Positions 1 to 7,909 of a stretch of 64,000 nucleotides of DNA are shown here, piece by piece. Source of the DNA: Mixta sp. Marseille-Q2659 (lineage in GTDB: Bacteria; Pseudomonadota; Gammaproteobacteria; Enterobacterales; Enterobacteriaceae); contig NZ_CALNWY010000008.1 of the NCBI RefSeq assembly GCF_940807255.1, positions 62,001-126,000 on the forward strand, in the 5' to 3' direction. A model generated the notes under the pieces. That model made no database searches and was not told the origin of the DNA. It saw only the letters and a list, made by a program, of their open reading frames with translations. The position numbers and the translations under genes are program-made. Within the stretch, counting starts at the first letter, position 1. Each line of letters starts with the position of its first letter.

Positions 1-63
1 GCCGATCCGACCGAGAAAGTCATTTCGGTTCAGGAAATGCACGCGCAGCTGAAAGCGAAATAA
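1..63 (+). CDS. carB: Carbamoyl-phosphate synthase large subunit, C-terminal end (partial)
   Basis: Only the last 20 codons are inside the window, reading to a TAA at 61-63. The tail contains KVISVQEMHAQLK, which I recognise as the end of enterobacterial CarB, the large subunit that makes carbamoyl phosphate for arginine and pyrimidine synthesis. A rho-independent terminator follows 18 bases later, so carB is the last gene of its operon (carAB). The identification rests on a short peptide and on carB lying upstream of folA in related genomes. Confidence 0.85.
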   Translation, partial: ADPTEKVISVQEMHAQLKAK

Positions 64-80
64 CACCGCTGCGATAACAA

Positions 81-107
81 AAACGGCTCCTACGGGGGCC
101 GTTTTTT
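81..107 (+). terminator. Rho-independent terminator after carB
   Basis: A GC-rich hairpin (CGGCTCC paired with GGGGCCG, one G-U pair, loop around 91-93) is followed by six T at 102-107. It lies directly after the carB stop and before the convergent bactofilin gene. Confidence 0.85.
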
Positions 108-115
108 ATGGGCGC

Positions 116-787
116 TTAGCTGCTCTTTTTGCTGAGTGCGGGCTCAACTTTTTCAGCAGCAGCAGACGTTTTCGCTGTCAGCGAAGTCGGAGCAGTCACC
201 AGCCCTATCACATTACTGTCTGATTTTGTGGACGTTTGCGCCTGCCCTGTAAACACCGCGCCTTTTTTGACAGATAGCGTGACGTAATCGAGTGCGCCGT
301 TAATGATGGCATGTTCGCAAATATCAATGGATTCCGCTTTGCATTCGCCGTTAACGGCACCATCAATAATTAACTCACGGCTGGTAATATTGCCATTGAC
401 CAGGCCATTTCTCATGACTTTTACTACGCCTTCTTTGGCATTAATATTGCCCTGTACTTCGCCATATATATAAATCTTTCCCGTCGCCGTAAGGTTACCT
501 TCAAAATAGCTTTCACGGGCGATGACCGTATTGTTCAGCTGTTCTTCTTGCTGTGATGGTTTTTCGGCGGTAATCACCGGTACGGTAATGGCGTTATTAA
601 CCTCTGTTTCCGTCGGCTTATTTTGCTTTTTGAACATAGAAAAAACCTCCTGTCGTAAGGCGTAAAGTAAAAATGCGGCTGAGGTCAGAATAAAAAAGAT
701 TCCCGACCAGACAAATGAAAAGAAACTGGTTATTAATGCGATGAGCCAAAAAAAAACACAATTTAAAAAGAGATATTGCCTGTCCAT
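116..787 (-). CDS. Membrane-anchored bactofilin (CcmA-like polymer-forming protein)
   Basis: This 223-residue protein has two hydrophobic segments at its N-terminus (about residues 5-45), a linker, and a bactofilin (DUF583) domain from about residue 85 to 185 built of short beta repeats such as YFEGNLTATGKIYIYGEVQG and IIDGAVNGE. Bactofilins form filaments that influence cell shape; the nearest described relative I know is CcmA of Proteus mirabilis, which affects curvature and swarming. I chose the ATG at 787, which has a weak AGAG upstream; a TTG at 820 would extend it by 11 residues. A much better ribosome site precedes an internal ATG at 637, which would give a soluble 173-residue form without the membrane part. 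It is convergent with carB and stands alone. Confidence 0.75.
   Translation of the reverse strand: MDRQYLFLNCVFFWLIALITSFFSFVWSGIFFILTSAAFLLYALRQEVFSMFKKQNKPTETEVNNAITVPVITAEKPSQQEEQLNNTVIARESYFEGNLTATGKIYIYGEVQGNINAKEGVVKVMRNGLVNGNITSRELIIDGAVNGECKAESIDICEHAIINGALDYVTLSVKKGAVFTGQAQTSTKSDSNVIGLVTAPTSLTAKTSAAAEKVEPALSKKSS
635..651 (-). promoter_or_regulatory. Strong internal Shine-Dalgarno and ATG inside the bactofilin gene
   Basis: On the minus strand AGGAGG (complement of 646-651) stands 8 bases before an in-frame ATG at 637-635 that begins MFKKQNKP. This is a near-ideal initiation signal, far better than those of the upstream starts at 787 and 820. Translation from here would give a bactofilin without its membrane segments. 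Confidence 0.65.
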
Positions 788-1354
788 ATCAGCTCTACAG
801 AAGATTTTTATGCTGTGCAAAAGGCGGTTAACGTTGTTTTAATATCAGCGTAGCGCAACGTTATTTATTCACTGTTTGCGCAAAATTAACGACATTGACG
901 CGACTATTCAAGCTGTGTCGCCCATTAAGCGCTGCACACGCTGCAATTCAATAAAAGTGGCCGATAATCGTCGGATAAAATTTTATTGGCGCAAACCCAC
1001 TCAGGAACAATATTCTTCCTCATCACCTCAACTGCCCGTTTAAATTAGCCGTTCAGGTTTTATTTTTGTTAATTTAAACCATCGCCTTATCAATCCTGGT
1101 AGTGATAATAGAAAAGGTTAGTTTTATTACAGGCAGCAATCATTAATTAACCGTGCAATAATGCCGATTATTTATAGCGACTATTTTAGGGAAGTAGTCG
1201 TTTGCGCTGATTTGAATAACCTATTTCTGTTTATCAGTGTCAGTATTCATGCCGCTTATTCATTAGCCTTATTTAAAGGGGCGCAGGGCTGTTGATTTTC
1301 CAGATATCACCAGAGAAAAAGCGTTGCCTGGGGATAATTATTACCTGATAAACC
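788..1354. other. AT-rich intergenic region upstream of the bactofilin gene, no gene seen
   Basis: About 570 bases between the bactofilin start and the left end of IS1. No reading frame with a credible start and ribosome site, no tRNA-like fold and no strong terminator was recognised. It probably holds the bactofilin promoter, but I cannot place it with confidence. Confidence 0.5.
1347..1354. repeat. IS1 target site duplication, left copy
   Basis: GATAAACC directly before the left end of IS1, repeated exactly at 2123-2130 after the right end. An 8-base direct repeat fits IS1, which usually duplicates 8-9 bases, and indicates simple transposition with little later decay. Confidence 0.9.
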
Positions 1355-1369
1355 GGTAATGACTCCAAC

Positions 1370-1873
1370 TTACTGATAGTGTTTTATGTTCAGATAATGC
1401 CCGATGACCTTGTCATGCAGCTCCACCGATTTTGAGAACGACAGTGACTTCCGTCCCAGCCTTGCCAGATGTTGTCTCAGATTCAGGTTATGTCGCTCAA
1501 TGCGCTGAGTGTAACGCTTGCTGATAACGTGCAGCTTTCCCTTCAGGTGTGATTCGTACAGCGGCCAGCCATCCGTCATCCATACCACGACCTCAAAGGC
1601 CGACAGCAGGCTCAGAAGACGCTCCAGTGTGGCCAGAGTGCGTTCACCGAAGACGTGCGCCACAACCGTCCTCCGTATCCTGTCATACGCGTAAAACAGC
1701 CAGCGCTGACGTGATTTAGCACCGACGTAGCCCCACTGTTCGTCCATTTCAGCGCAGACAATCACATCACTGCCCGGTTGTATGCGCGAGGTTACCGACT
1801 GCGGCCTGAGTTTTTTAAGTGACGTAAAACCGTGTTGAGGCCAACGCCCATAATGCGTGCACTGGCGCGACAT
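1370..1873 (-). CDS. insB: IS1 transposase ORF B (InsB; catalytic part of InsAB')
   Basis: This 167-codon frame encodes the DDE catalytic half of the IS1 transposase. Catalytic acidic residues are recognisable in [20 protein letters not shown] and QRIERHNL, and the protein ends with the typical HYLNIKHYQ. It overlaps insA and is normally expressed as an InsA-InsB' fusion after a -1 frameshift. The ATG of this frame is probably not the natural start of the active product. Confidence 0.95.
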   Translation of the reverse strand: MSRQCTHYGRWPQHGFTSLKKLRPQSVTSRIQPGSDVIVCAEMDEQWGYVGAKSRQRWLFYAYDRIRRTVVAHVFGERTLATLERLLSLLSAFEVVVWMTDGWPLYESHLKGKLHVISKRYTQRIERHNLNLRQHLARLGRKSLSFSKSVELHDKVIGHYLNIKHYQ

Positions 1874-2067
1874 CCGACGCCATTCATGGCCATATCAATG
1901 ATTTTCTGGTGCGTACCGGGCTGAGAGGCGGTGTAAGTGAACTGTAGTTGCCATGTTTTACGGCAATGAGAGCAGAGATAGCGCTGATGTCCGGCAGTGC
2001 TTTTGCCGTTACGCACCACGCCTTCAGTAGCGGAGCAGGAAGGACATCTGATGGAAATGGAAGCCAC
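1792..2067 (-). CDS. insA: IS1 ORF A, InsA (DNA binding and regulator)
   Basis: A 91-residue protein identical in layout to IS1 InsA. It has a zinc-finger-like N-terminus (CPSC at about residues 9-12, CSHC at 32-35) and a helix-turn-helix toward the C-terminus ([17 protein letters not shown]). InsA alone binds the IS1 ends and represses transposition; when ribosomes slip near its end it becomes the N-terminal half of the transposase. Confidence 0.96.
   Translation of the reverse strand: MASISIRCPSCSATEGVVRNGKSTAGHQRYLCSHCRKTWQLQFTYTASQPGTHQKIIDMAMNGVGCRASARIMGVGLNTVLRHLKNSGRSR
1810..1816 (-). promoter_or_regulatory. IS1 programmed -1 frameshift site (A6C)
   Basis: The minus strand reads AAAAAAC here, inside the insA-insB overlap and just before the insA stop. 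This is the known IS1 slippery heptamer that produces the InsAB' transposase. Confidence 0.9.
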
Positions 2068-2122
2068 GCAAGCACCTTAAAATCACCATCATACACTAAA
2101 TCAGTAAGTTGGCAGCATTACC

Positions 2123-2130
2123 GATAAACC
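2123..2130. repeat. IS1 target site duplication, right copy
   Basis: GATAAACC directly after the right end of IS1, identical to 1347-1354. Confidence 0.9.
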
Positions 2131-2244
2131 GGCCAGGAACATTCTAACTGATTAACAAACCTGTGCGGTTGTAGCCACGTCAACAGATGTTATATCCGCT
2201 TTGTGCGCTTTAAAAACCTTTACGCAAATTCCTTAACCAGCCTA

Positions 2245-2273
2245 TCGACGAAAGTTTCGCCTTTACGTATGAT
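2245..2273 (+). promoter_or_regulatory. Probable folA promoter
   Basis: TCGACG (2245-2250) and TATGAT (2268-2273) are separated by 17 bases and resemble sigma-70 boxes (4/6 and 5/6 matches). Transcription would start near 2280, about 28 bases before the folA ATG. The site is more than 120 bases from the IS1 end, so the insertion leaves it intact. Confidence 0.55.
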
Positions 2274-2307
2274 GGCGCCAATTTTACACCCTGGTGAGTA
2301 ATAGATG

Positions 2308-2793
2308 ATGATAAGCCTGATAGCGGCTTTAGCAGCCGATCGCGTTATTGGGATGGAAAACGCTATGCCGTGGGATCTGCCTGCGGATTTGGCCTGGTTT
2401 AAACGTAACACGCTGAATAAGCCAGTAATTATGGGGCGCCTGACCTGGGAATCTATTGGCCGCCCGCTGCCAGGACGGCTTAATATCGTTGTCAGCAGCC
2501 AGTCAGGAGAAAACGCGCAAGGCGTTACCTGGGTTAGCTCGCTGGAAGAGGCCATTGCGGCGGCGGGTGACGTTGAAGAGGTTATGGTGATCGGCGGCGG
2601 CCGCATTTATGAGCAGATGCTGGATCGCGCCGATCGACTCTATCTGACGCACATTGATGCGGAAGTGGAAGGCGATACGCATTTTCCAGACTACGAGCCG
2701 GACGAATGGCAGTCGGTATTCAGTGAATTCCATGATGCTGATGAAAAGAACTCTCACAGCTACTGCTTTGAAATTCTTGAGCGTCGCCGATAA
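2308..2793 (+). CDS. folA: Dihydrofolate reductase
   Basis: The product reduces dihydrofolate to tetrahydrofolate with NADPH and is the target of trimethoprim. The 161-residue protein matches E. coli FolA almost throughout: [20 protein letters not shown] at the start, the acidic active-site region [12 protein letters not shown] (Asp at about residue 27), and the NADPH-binding segment [12 protein letters not shown]. Two ATG codons are adjacent (2305 and 2308); the second gives the family's usual MISLI start. A GGTGAG ribosome site precedes them. It is a single-gene unit with IS1 upstream and a phosphatase gene downstream. Confidence 0.97.
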   Translation: MISLIAALAADRVIGMENAMPWDLPADLAWFKRNTLNKPVIMGRLTWESIGRPLPGRLNIVVSSQSGENAQGVTWVSSLEEAIAAAGDVEEVMVIGGGRIYEQMLDRADRLYLTHIDAEVEGDTHFPDYEPDEWQSVFSEFHDADEKNSHSYCFEILERRR

Positions 2794-2896
2794 TTTTCGT
2801 TAAATCCTCTCCTGCCCGCCAGCTGTAACATGGCTGTCATTTTTGCCCACTAGCATTGCTTCCACTCTGGGAAACCATAACGGGAAGCAATGCAAA

Positions 2897-4780
2897 ATGA
2901 GCGATAAAATTCTTGAACTGAATATGGACTCGTTGCCGAACCCGGCGCGTCGCAAACTGCTGGCCGGAACCGGCGCGTTTAGCCTGGCGGGCTTTCTTGG
3001 CGGTGGCGTCAGCTTTTCCGCTTTCGCTGACGTAAAGTCTGCGCCAAACGGCAGTCCGCTGCTGGGCTTTAAGGCGATTGCTGCATCTACTGCCGACGAT
3101 ATTGCCATCGCGCCAGGTTACCGGGCAGAAGTGCTGATTTCCTGGGGCGAGCCGCTGGTGGATGGCGCCGCCGCCTTCGATCCGCAAGGAAACAACAGCG
3201 CAGCCGATCAGGAGAAACAGTTTGGGGATAATAATGACGGCATGAGCTTTTTCGCCATCGACGACAACCGCGGCGTGATGGCAATTAATAATGAATACGT
3301 TAACGAACAATATCTGTTTGCCCACGGCGGCAGTAAAGCCGTCAGTGCGGAAGACGTGAAAAAATCGCAGGCGGCGCACGGCGTTTCCATTGTTGAGGTG
3401 GAACGAGCCGATGACAACCGCTGGCGCGTTGTGCGTCCTTCACGCTATACCCGCCGCATTACCGCCAATACGGTCATGCACTTTTCCGGCCCGGCGGCAG
3501 GCCACGCCGCGCTGCAAACCGCCGCCGATCCCGAAGGGAAAACGGTGCTGGGCACCTTCGGCAACTGCGCCAACGGCAAAACGCCCTGGGGAACCTACCT
3601 GACCTGCGAAGAAAACTTCGATACCTATTTCGGTACCAAATCGGCGGGTTTTAGCCCGACGGCGCAGCAAAAGCGTTACACCCTGAAGGCCAGCGAGCCG
3701 GAGCGCAACTGGTCCGATTTTGACGAGCGCTTTGATGTGGCGAAGAATCCCAATGAATTTAACCGCCACGGCTGGATTGTCGAAATCGATCCGCTCGATC
3801 CCGCCTCTGTACCGGTAAAACGCACCGCGCTGGGCCGTTTTAAGCATGAAAATGCGGCGGTCACGGTCGCGAAAAGCGGTGAGCTGGTGGTGTATATGGG
3901 CGACGACGAGCGCGGCGAATATATCTATAAGTTTGTCTCCAACGGTAAGGTCGATCATGCGAATCCCGCCGCCAATAAATCCCTGCTGGATGAAGGGACG
4001 CTGTATGTTGCGGTGTTTGAAGGTGATAAAAACGGGATGCCGCTGAAAGGAACAGGTCGCTGGATAGCGCTGACGCATGGACAGAATGGTTTAACCGCTG
4101 AAAACGGCTTTCAGAGCCAGGCGGATATTCTGATTAACGCGCGTGCGGCGGCGGATGTGGTAAAGGCGACGCGTATGGATCGCCCCGAATGGATTGCCGT
4201 CAATCCGCATGACGGCCGCGCCTACTGTACGCTGACAAACAATACCAAACGCGGCGATGAGAAAATGCCAGTCGATGCCGCGAACCCGCGTCCTGATAAT
4301 ATTTATGGTCAGATTATTCGCTGGGATGAGCAGGGTGACGCCACGGCGCAGCAGTTTAGCTGGGATATTTTCGTGCTGTGCGGTAATCCGATTGCGCATC
4401 CGCAGGGGGTACAGCGCGGTACGCCGAATATTACCGCTGACAACACCTTTAACAGCCCGGATGGGTTAGGTTTTGACAGCGCCGGACGCCTGTGGATTCT
4501 GACTGATGGCAAATACAGTAACGAAGGCGATTATCAGGGACAGGGCAATAACCAGATGCTGGTTGGCGATCCTGACAGCGGAGAAATCCGCCGTTTTATG
4601 GTTGGCCCGAAATCGTGCGAGCTAACGGGGATTACCTTTACACCGGATTACCGCACGCTGTTTGTCAACGTACAGCATCCGGGCGAAGAGGGCGATTCAC
4701 ACTTTCCTCATAACAGCCCACGCCCTCGCTCGTCGGTGATTATGATCACCCGCGAGGATGGCGGCATTCTGGGCGCCTGA
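2897..4780 (+). CDS. PhoX-family Tat-exported phosphatase (DUF839)
   Basis: The 627-residue protein carries a twin-arginine signal (ARRKLLAG, Arg18-Arg19) followed by a hydrophobic stretch, so it is likely exported folded to the periplasm. The remainder matches the PhoX/DUF839 family, Fe/Ca-dependent phosphatases. The TCEENFDTYFG segment (Cys237) is the conserved metal-binding cysteine motif of that family, and GDDERGEYIYKFV and HPQGVQRGTPN also look family-typical. I chose the ATG at 2897 because it places the Arg pair near residue 18; an upstream ATG at 2843 would add 18 residues. E. coli K-12 has no gene here, since folA and apaH are neighbours there. Phosphatase activity is inferred from the family; a carbonylated or other substrate cannot be excluded. 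Confidence 0.8.
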   Translation: MSDKILELNMDSLPNPARRKLLAGTGAFSLAGFLGGGVSFSAFADVKSAPNGSPLLGFKAIAASTADDIAIAPGYRAEVLISWGEPLVDGAAAFDPQGNNSAADQEKQFGDNNDGMSFFAIDDNRGVMAINNEYVNEQYLFAHGGSKAVSAEDVKKSQAAHGVSIVEVERADDNRWRVVRPSRYTRRITANTVMHFSGPAAGHAALQTAADPEGKTVLGTFGNCANGKTPWGTYLTCEENFDTYFGTKSAGFSPTAQQKRYTLKASEPERNWSDFDERFDVAKNPNEFNRHGWIVEIDPLDPASVPVKRTALGRFKHENAAVTVAKSGELVVYMGDDERGEYIYKFVSNGKVDHANPAANKSLLDEGTLYVAVFEGDKNGMPLKGTGRWIALTHGQNGLTAENGFQSQADILINARAAADVVKATRMDRPEWIAVNPHDGRAYCTLTNNTKRGDEKMPVDAANPRPDNIYGQIIRWDEQGDATAQQFSWDIFVLCGNPIAHPQGVQRGTPNITADNTFNSPDGLGFDSAGRLWILTDGKYSNEGDYQGQGNNQMLVGDPDSGEIRRFMVGPKSCELTGITFTPDYRTLFVNVQHPGEEGDSHFPHNSPRPRSSVIMITREDGGILGA

Positions 4781-4789
4781 TAAGCAGTT

Positions 4790-4808
4790 CCGGGCCCAAA
4801 TGGCCCGG
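4790..4808. terminator. Palindrome between convergent phoX-like gene and apaH
   Basis: CCGGGCC and GGCCCGG form a perfect 7-base stem with a 5-base loop between the two convergent stop codons. Neither strand has a good T-run after it, so termination is plausible but weak. Confidence 0.5.
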
Positions 4809-4812
4809 CAAC

Positions 4813-5667
4813 TTATTCAGCGCGTAGCGCGGCGTCGCTGGTTTCGTTGTTTTGCTGACGGTTAGAGGGCTGAATAAATAGCTGACGATCTTCCCAACGC
4901 AGCATAGTCAGTGAGCCGCCCCAGCAGCATCCGGTATCCAGACCGATAATACCGTCCGGCGTGCCTTTGCCTTCCAGCGATGCCCAGTGACCAAAAATAA
5001 TGGTGTAATCGCGCGCTACCGGATTTTCGATGGCGAACCAGGGTTTAAGCGGCGGCGGCGCAGAATCAGGCGCCTCTTTGCAAATCATATCCAGCTGGCC
5101 ATTCGGGAAACAGAAACGCATCCGCGTCAGGGCATTAGTGCTGAAGCGCAAACGCGCCAGTCCGGTCAGCTCCGGTGACCAGTTGTTGGGCATATCGCCA
5201 TACATGGCGTTAAGAAACAGTGGGTAGCTGTCGCTGGAAAGCACCGACTCCACTTCGCGCGCGCACATTTTCGCGGTTTCAATATCCCACTGCGGCGTAA
5301 TGCCCGCGTGCGCCATCACCAGCTTTTTCTCTTCATCCACCTGCAGCAGCGGCTGACGGCGCAGCCAGTTAATCAGCTCATCGGCGTCGGGCGCTTCCAG
5401 CAGCGGCGTAATACGATCTTTCGGCTTGTTACGGCTGATGCCGGCATAAACTGCCAGCAGATGCAGATCGTGATTGCCCAGTACGATACGTACCGCATTG
5501 CCGAGAGAGCGCACGTAGCGCAGCACTTCCAGCGAGCCGGGGCCGCGCGCGACCAGGTCACCGGTCAGCCACAGTGTATCTTTTTCAGGATCAAAGGCGA
5601 CCTGCTGCAACAGTGAATGCAGTTCATCGTAGCAGCCATGAACATCGCCAATCAGATATGTACTCAT
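4813..5667 (-). CDS. apaH: Diadenosine tetraphosphatase (symmetrical Ap4A hydrolase)
   Basis: This enzyme splits Ap4A into two ADP and, in E. coli, also removes Np4 caps from RNA. The 284-residue protein (E. coli 280) shows the metallophosphatase motifs in order: GDVHGCYDE (residues 7-15), [10 protein letters not shown] (36-45) and GNHD (64-67), then AHAGI and [13 protein letters not shown]. It is the last gene of the lptD-surA-pdxA-rsmA-apaG-apaH series. It is separated from apaG by 53 bases that hold a perfect hairpin, which could lower its expression relative to the upstream genes. Confidence 0.97.
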   Translation of the reverse strand: MSTYLIGDVHGCYDELHSLLQQVAFDPEKDTLWLTGDLVARGPGSLEVLRYVRSLGNAVRIVLGNHDLHLLAVYAGISRNKPKDRITPLLEAPDADELINWLRRQPLLQVDEEKKLVMAHAGITPQWDIETAKMCAREVESVLSSDSYPLFLNAMYGDMPNNWSPELTGLARLRFSTNALTRMRFCFPNGQLDMICKEAPDSAPPPLKPWFAIENPVARDYTIIFGHWASLEGKGTPDGIIGLDTGCCWGGSLTMLRWEDRQLFIQPSNRQQNNETSDAALRAE

Positions 5668-5694
5668 AAACCAAGTATCCAGCCAGGAAACGAC

Positions 5695-5716
5695 AAACCC
5701 GGCCGCAGCCGGGTTT
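5695..5716 (-). terminator. Hairpin between apaG and apaH (possible attenuating terminator)
   Basis: AAACCCGGC (5695-5703) and GCCGGGTTT (5708-5716) form a perfect 9-base stem with a 4-base loop. In the direction of the operon (minus) the stem ends in TTT and is followed by GTCGTTT, a short and broken T-run. It may end part of the transcripts before apaH or protect the upstream message. Confidence 0.6.
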
Positions 5717-5720
5717 CTTA

Positions 5721-6098
5721 TCAGTGTATGCGCGAAGGCACGGCGAGGCGAAAGACGGGAATATCGACGTGAAAGGTTTCGCCCCGATCGTCAATCATCA
5801 CGTAATGTCCCTGCATGGTGCCCATCGGGGTTTCCAGCACCGCGCCGCTGGTGTATTGAAATTCATCGCCCGGCGCAATGTGAGGTTGCTCGCCCACTAC
5901 GCCATCGCCCTGAACTTCCGTTGCGCGCCCGTTGCCATTGGTAATTAACCAGTAACGGCTCAGCAGCTGCACATTGTCGCGCCCCAGATTGCGAATGGTG
6001 ATGGTATAGGCGAACACGTAGCGATCTTCATCCGGGGCAGATTGCGATTCGACGTAAAAACTCTGTACCTGAACACAAACTCGGGACGACTCAATCAT
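5721..6098 (-). CDS. apaG: ApaG protein (DUF525)
   Basis: A 125-residue protein with the same length and character as E. coli ApaG. Recognisable segments are [24 protein letters not shown] and [12 protein letters not shown]. ApaG folds as a fibronectin-III-like beta sandwich; its biochemical role in enterobacteria is unclear, although mutants have been linked to cobalt/magnesium resistance. It starts 4 bases after the rsmA stop, so the two are translationally close. Confidence 0.96.
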   Translation of the reverse strand: MIESSRVCVQVQSFYVESQSAPDEDRYVFAYTITIRNLGRDNVQLLSRYWLITNGNGRATEVQGDGVVGEQPHIAPGDEFQYTSGAVLETPMGTMQGHYVMIDDRGETFHVDIPVFRLAVPSRIH

Positions 6099-6102
6099 GC
6101 GT

Positions 6103-6924
6103 TTAGCTCTCCTGCGATTCAGGATGCGCAGTTAACCAATTTGCTAACTGGCAATATTGCGCAACGGTGACGTTTTCCGCTCGCAGACTGCCATCCACGC
6201 CCAGGCTCTCCATCACGTCGGCGCTAAACAGATGGCCCAGGCTGTTGCGCAGCGTTTTGCGGCGCTTGCCGAATGCCTCGGTAGTAATGCGGCTCAGCGC
6301 ACGAATATCCTCAACCTGATGAGGTTGTACGGCATGCGGCACCAGTCTTACCACGGCAGAGTCTACTTTCGGCGCCGGCGTAAAGGATTCTGGCGGCACT
6401 TCCAGTACCGGGATCACCTGGCAGTAGTATTGCGCCATCACGCTTAAGCGACCGTAGGCTTTACTACCAGGGCCCGCCACCAGGCGGTTAACCACCTCTT
6501 TTTGCAGCATGAAGTGCATATCTTTGATCGCACTAGTATAGCTGAAAAGGTGGAACATCAATGGGGTAGAGATATTGTAAGGCAGATTGCCGAATACGCG
6601 TAACGGCTGGCCTCGTTCTGCGGCAAGCTGCGCAAAATCGAAGGTCATGGCATCCTGCTGAAAAATAGTCAGCTTCGGCCCTAAAAACGGATGAGTTTGT
6701 AAACGCGCGGCCAGATCGCGATCCAGCTCAATCACGGTCAGCGCATCAAGGCGCTCGCCGACGGGTTCAGTCAGGGCGCCGAGGCCTGGACCGATCTCTA
6801 CCATCGCCTCACCGCGTTGTGGATGGATCGCCGCAACGATGCTGTCGATAATGTAAGAGTCGTTAAGGAAGTTTTGCCCAAAACGTTTGCGGGCGAAATG
6901 ACCCTGGTGGACGCGATTATTCAT
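6103..6924 (-). CDS. rsmA: 16S rRNA (adenine1518-N6/adenine1519-N6) dimethyltransferase
   Basis: RsmA (KsgA) dimethylates two adjacent adenosines in the 3' hairpin of 16S rRNA late in 30S assembly; loss gives kasugamycin resistance. The 273 residues equal the E. coli length. The SAM-binding loop GPGLG is at 45-49, followed by ELDRD at 66-70, and the catalytic NLPYN motif is at 113-117. Its ATG lies inside the last codons of pdxA (8-base overlap), showing tight coupling in the operon. Confidence 0.97.
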   Translation of the reverse strand: MNNRVHQGHFARKRFGQNFLNDSYIIDSIVAAIHPQRGEAMVEIGPGLGALTEPVGERLDALTVIELDRDLAARLQTHPFLGPKLTIFQQDAMTFDFAQLAAERGQPLRVFGNLPYNISTPLMFHLFSYTSAIKDMHFMLQKEVVNRLVAGPGSKAYGRLSVMAQYYCQVIPVLEVPPESFTPAPKVDSAVVRLVPHAVQPHQVEDIRALSRITTEAFGKRRKTLRNSLGHLFSADVMESLGVDGSLRAENVTVAQYCQLANWLTAHPESQES

Positions 6925-7909
6925 TGACTTGTTTGATCATATTGATGGCGAGATTAAGCGCCGTGATGAAGCTTCCCGCATCGGCGTTGCCCTGACCGGC
7001 CAGTTCCAGCGCGGTGCCGTGGTCAACGGAGGTACGGATAAATGGTAGACCGAGCGTGATATTCACCGCGCGGCCAAAACCCTGATATTTTAACACCGGC
7101 AGGCCCTGGTCGTGATACATCGCCAGAACCGCGTCGGCATGCTGCAGATATTTTGGCTGGAACAGCGTATCTGCCGGCAGCGGGCCGGTCAGCTGCATGC
7201 CTTGTTGGCGCAGTTTATCCAGTGCCGGAATAATGGTATCGATCTCTTCGCGGCCCATATGACCGCTTTCGCCAGCGTGCGGATTCAATCCGCAAACCAG
7301 AATATGCGGCTGCGCGATCCCAAACTTAAGCTGTAAATCCTGATGCAGAATGGTGATGACTTCATGCAGGCTGGCTTCGGTTATCGCATCCGACACCGCT
7401 TTTAACGGCAGGTGCGTGGTAGCCAGCGCCACGCGCAGCTCTTCGGTCGCCAGCATCATAACTACGCGCTCGCAGGCGGCGCGATCGGCAAAAAATTCGG
7501 TATGGCCGCTAAAGGTTATTCCGGCATCGTTAATGATGCCTTTATGTACCGGGCCGGTAATCAAGGCGGAGAATTCGCCGTTCAGGCAGCCATCGCAGGC
7601 GCGAGTCAGGGTTTCCAGCACGTAGCGGCTGTTTGCAACACTGAGCGTGCCGGCATTAACCGGCGCGGACAGCGCGATCGGCAGCACGGTCAGCGTACCG
7701 GCCTGCTGCGGCTGTGCTGGCACGTCCGGCTGATATTGCCGTAGCGACAGCGGTAAGCCCAGCTGCTGCGCGCGTTCGATCAAGAGCTGCGGTGAGGCGC
7801 ACACCACCAGCTCAACCGGCCAGTCGCGCTGCGCCAGCTGTAACGTAACATCAGGACCAATCCCGGCGGGTTCGCCGGGAGTGATAACGACACGAGCATT
7901 ACTGCGCAT
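6917..7909 (-). CDS. pdxA: 4-hydroxythreonine-4-phosphate dehydrogenase
   Basis: PdxA oxidises 4-phosphohydroxy-L-threonine in pyridoxal phosphate synthesis. The protein has 330 residues (E. coli 329) and contains [14 protein letters not shown] near the start, metal-binding histidine motifs GHTEFF, NPHAGE and [12 protein letters not shown], and [13 protein letters not shown] near the end. I chose the ATG at 7909 from the E. coli start; the frame is open further upstream but only inside surA. It overlaps the end of surA by 11 bases and the start of rsmA by 8. Confidence 0.97.
   Translation of the reverse strand: MRSNARVVITPGEPAGIGPDVTLQLAQRDWPVELVVCASPQLLIERAQQLGLPLSLRQYQPDVPAQPQQAGTLTVLPIALSAPVNAGTLSVANSRYVLETLTRACDGCLNGEFSALITGPVHKGIINDAGITFSGHTEFFADRAACERVVMMLATEELRVALATTHLPLKAVSDAITEASLHEVITILHQDLQLKFGIAQPHILVCGLNPHAGESGHMGREEIDTIIPALDKLRQQGMQLTGPLPADTLFQPKYLQHADAVLAMYHDQGLPVLKYQGFGRAVNITLGLPFIRTSVDHGTALELAGQGNADAGSFITALNLAINMIKQVNE

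Larger units (their letters stand above)
1355..2122 (-). mobile_element. Complete insertion sequence IS1
   Basis: The element is exactly 768 bases long, the canonical IS1 length. It begins GGTAATGACTCCAACTTACT and ends with the imperfect inverted copy (reading GGTAATGCTGCCAACTTACT from the other side). It carries insA and insB on the minus strand, is flanked by perfect 8-base duplications, and both frames and the frameshift site are intact, so it looks active and recent. It lies between the bactofilin gene and folA and does not obviously break a gene. InsB differs at several positions from the common E. coli IS1 protein as I recall it, so this is an IS1 variant. Confidence 0.97.

Noticed and set aside
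2169..2196. Alternative folA promoter (TTGTAG and TATATC, 16 bases apart)
   Set aside because: It would start transcription about 110 bases before folA; the pair at 2245-2273 has a better -10 and a position like that in E. coli.
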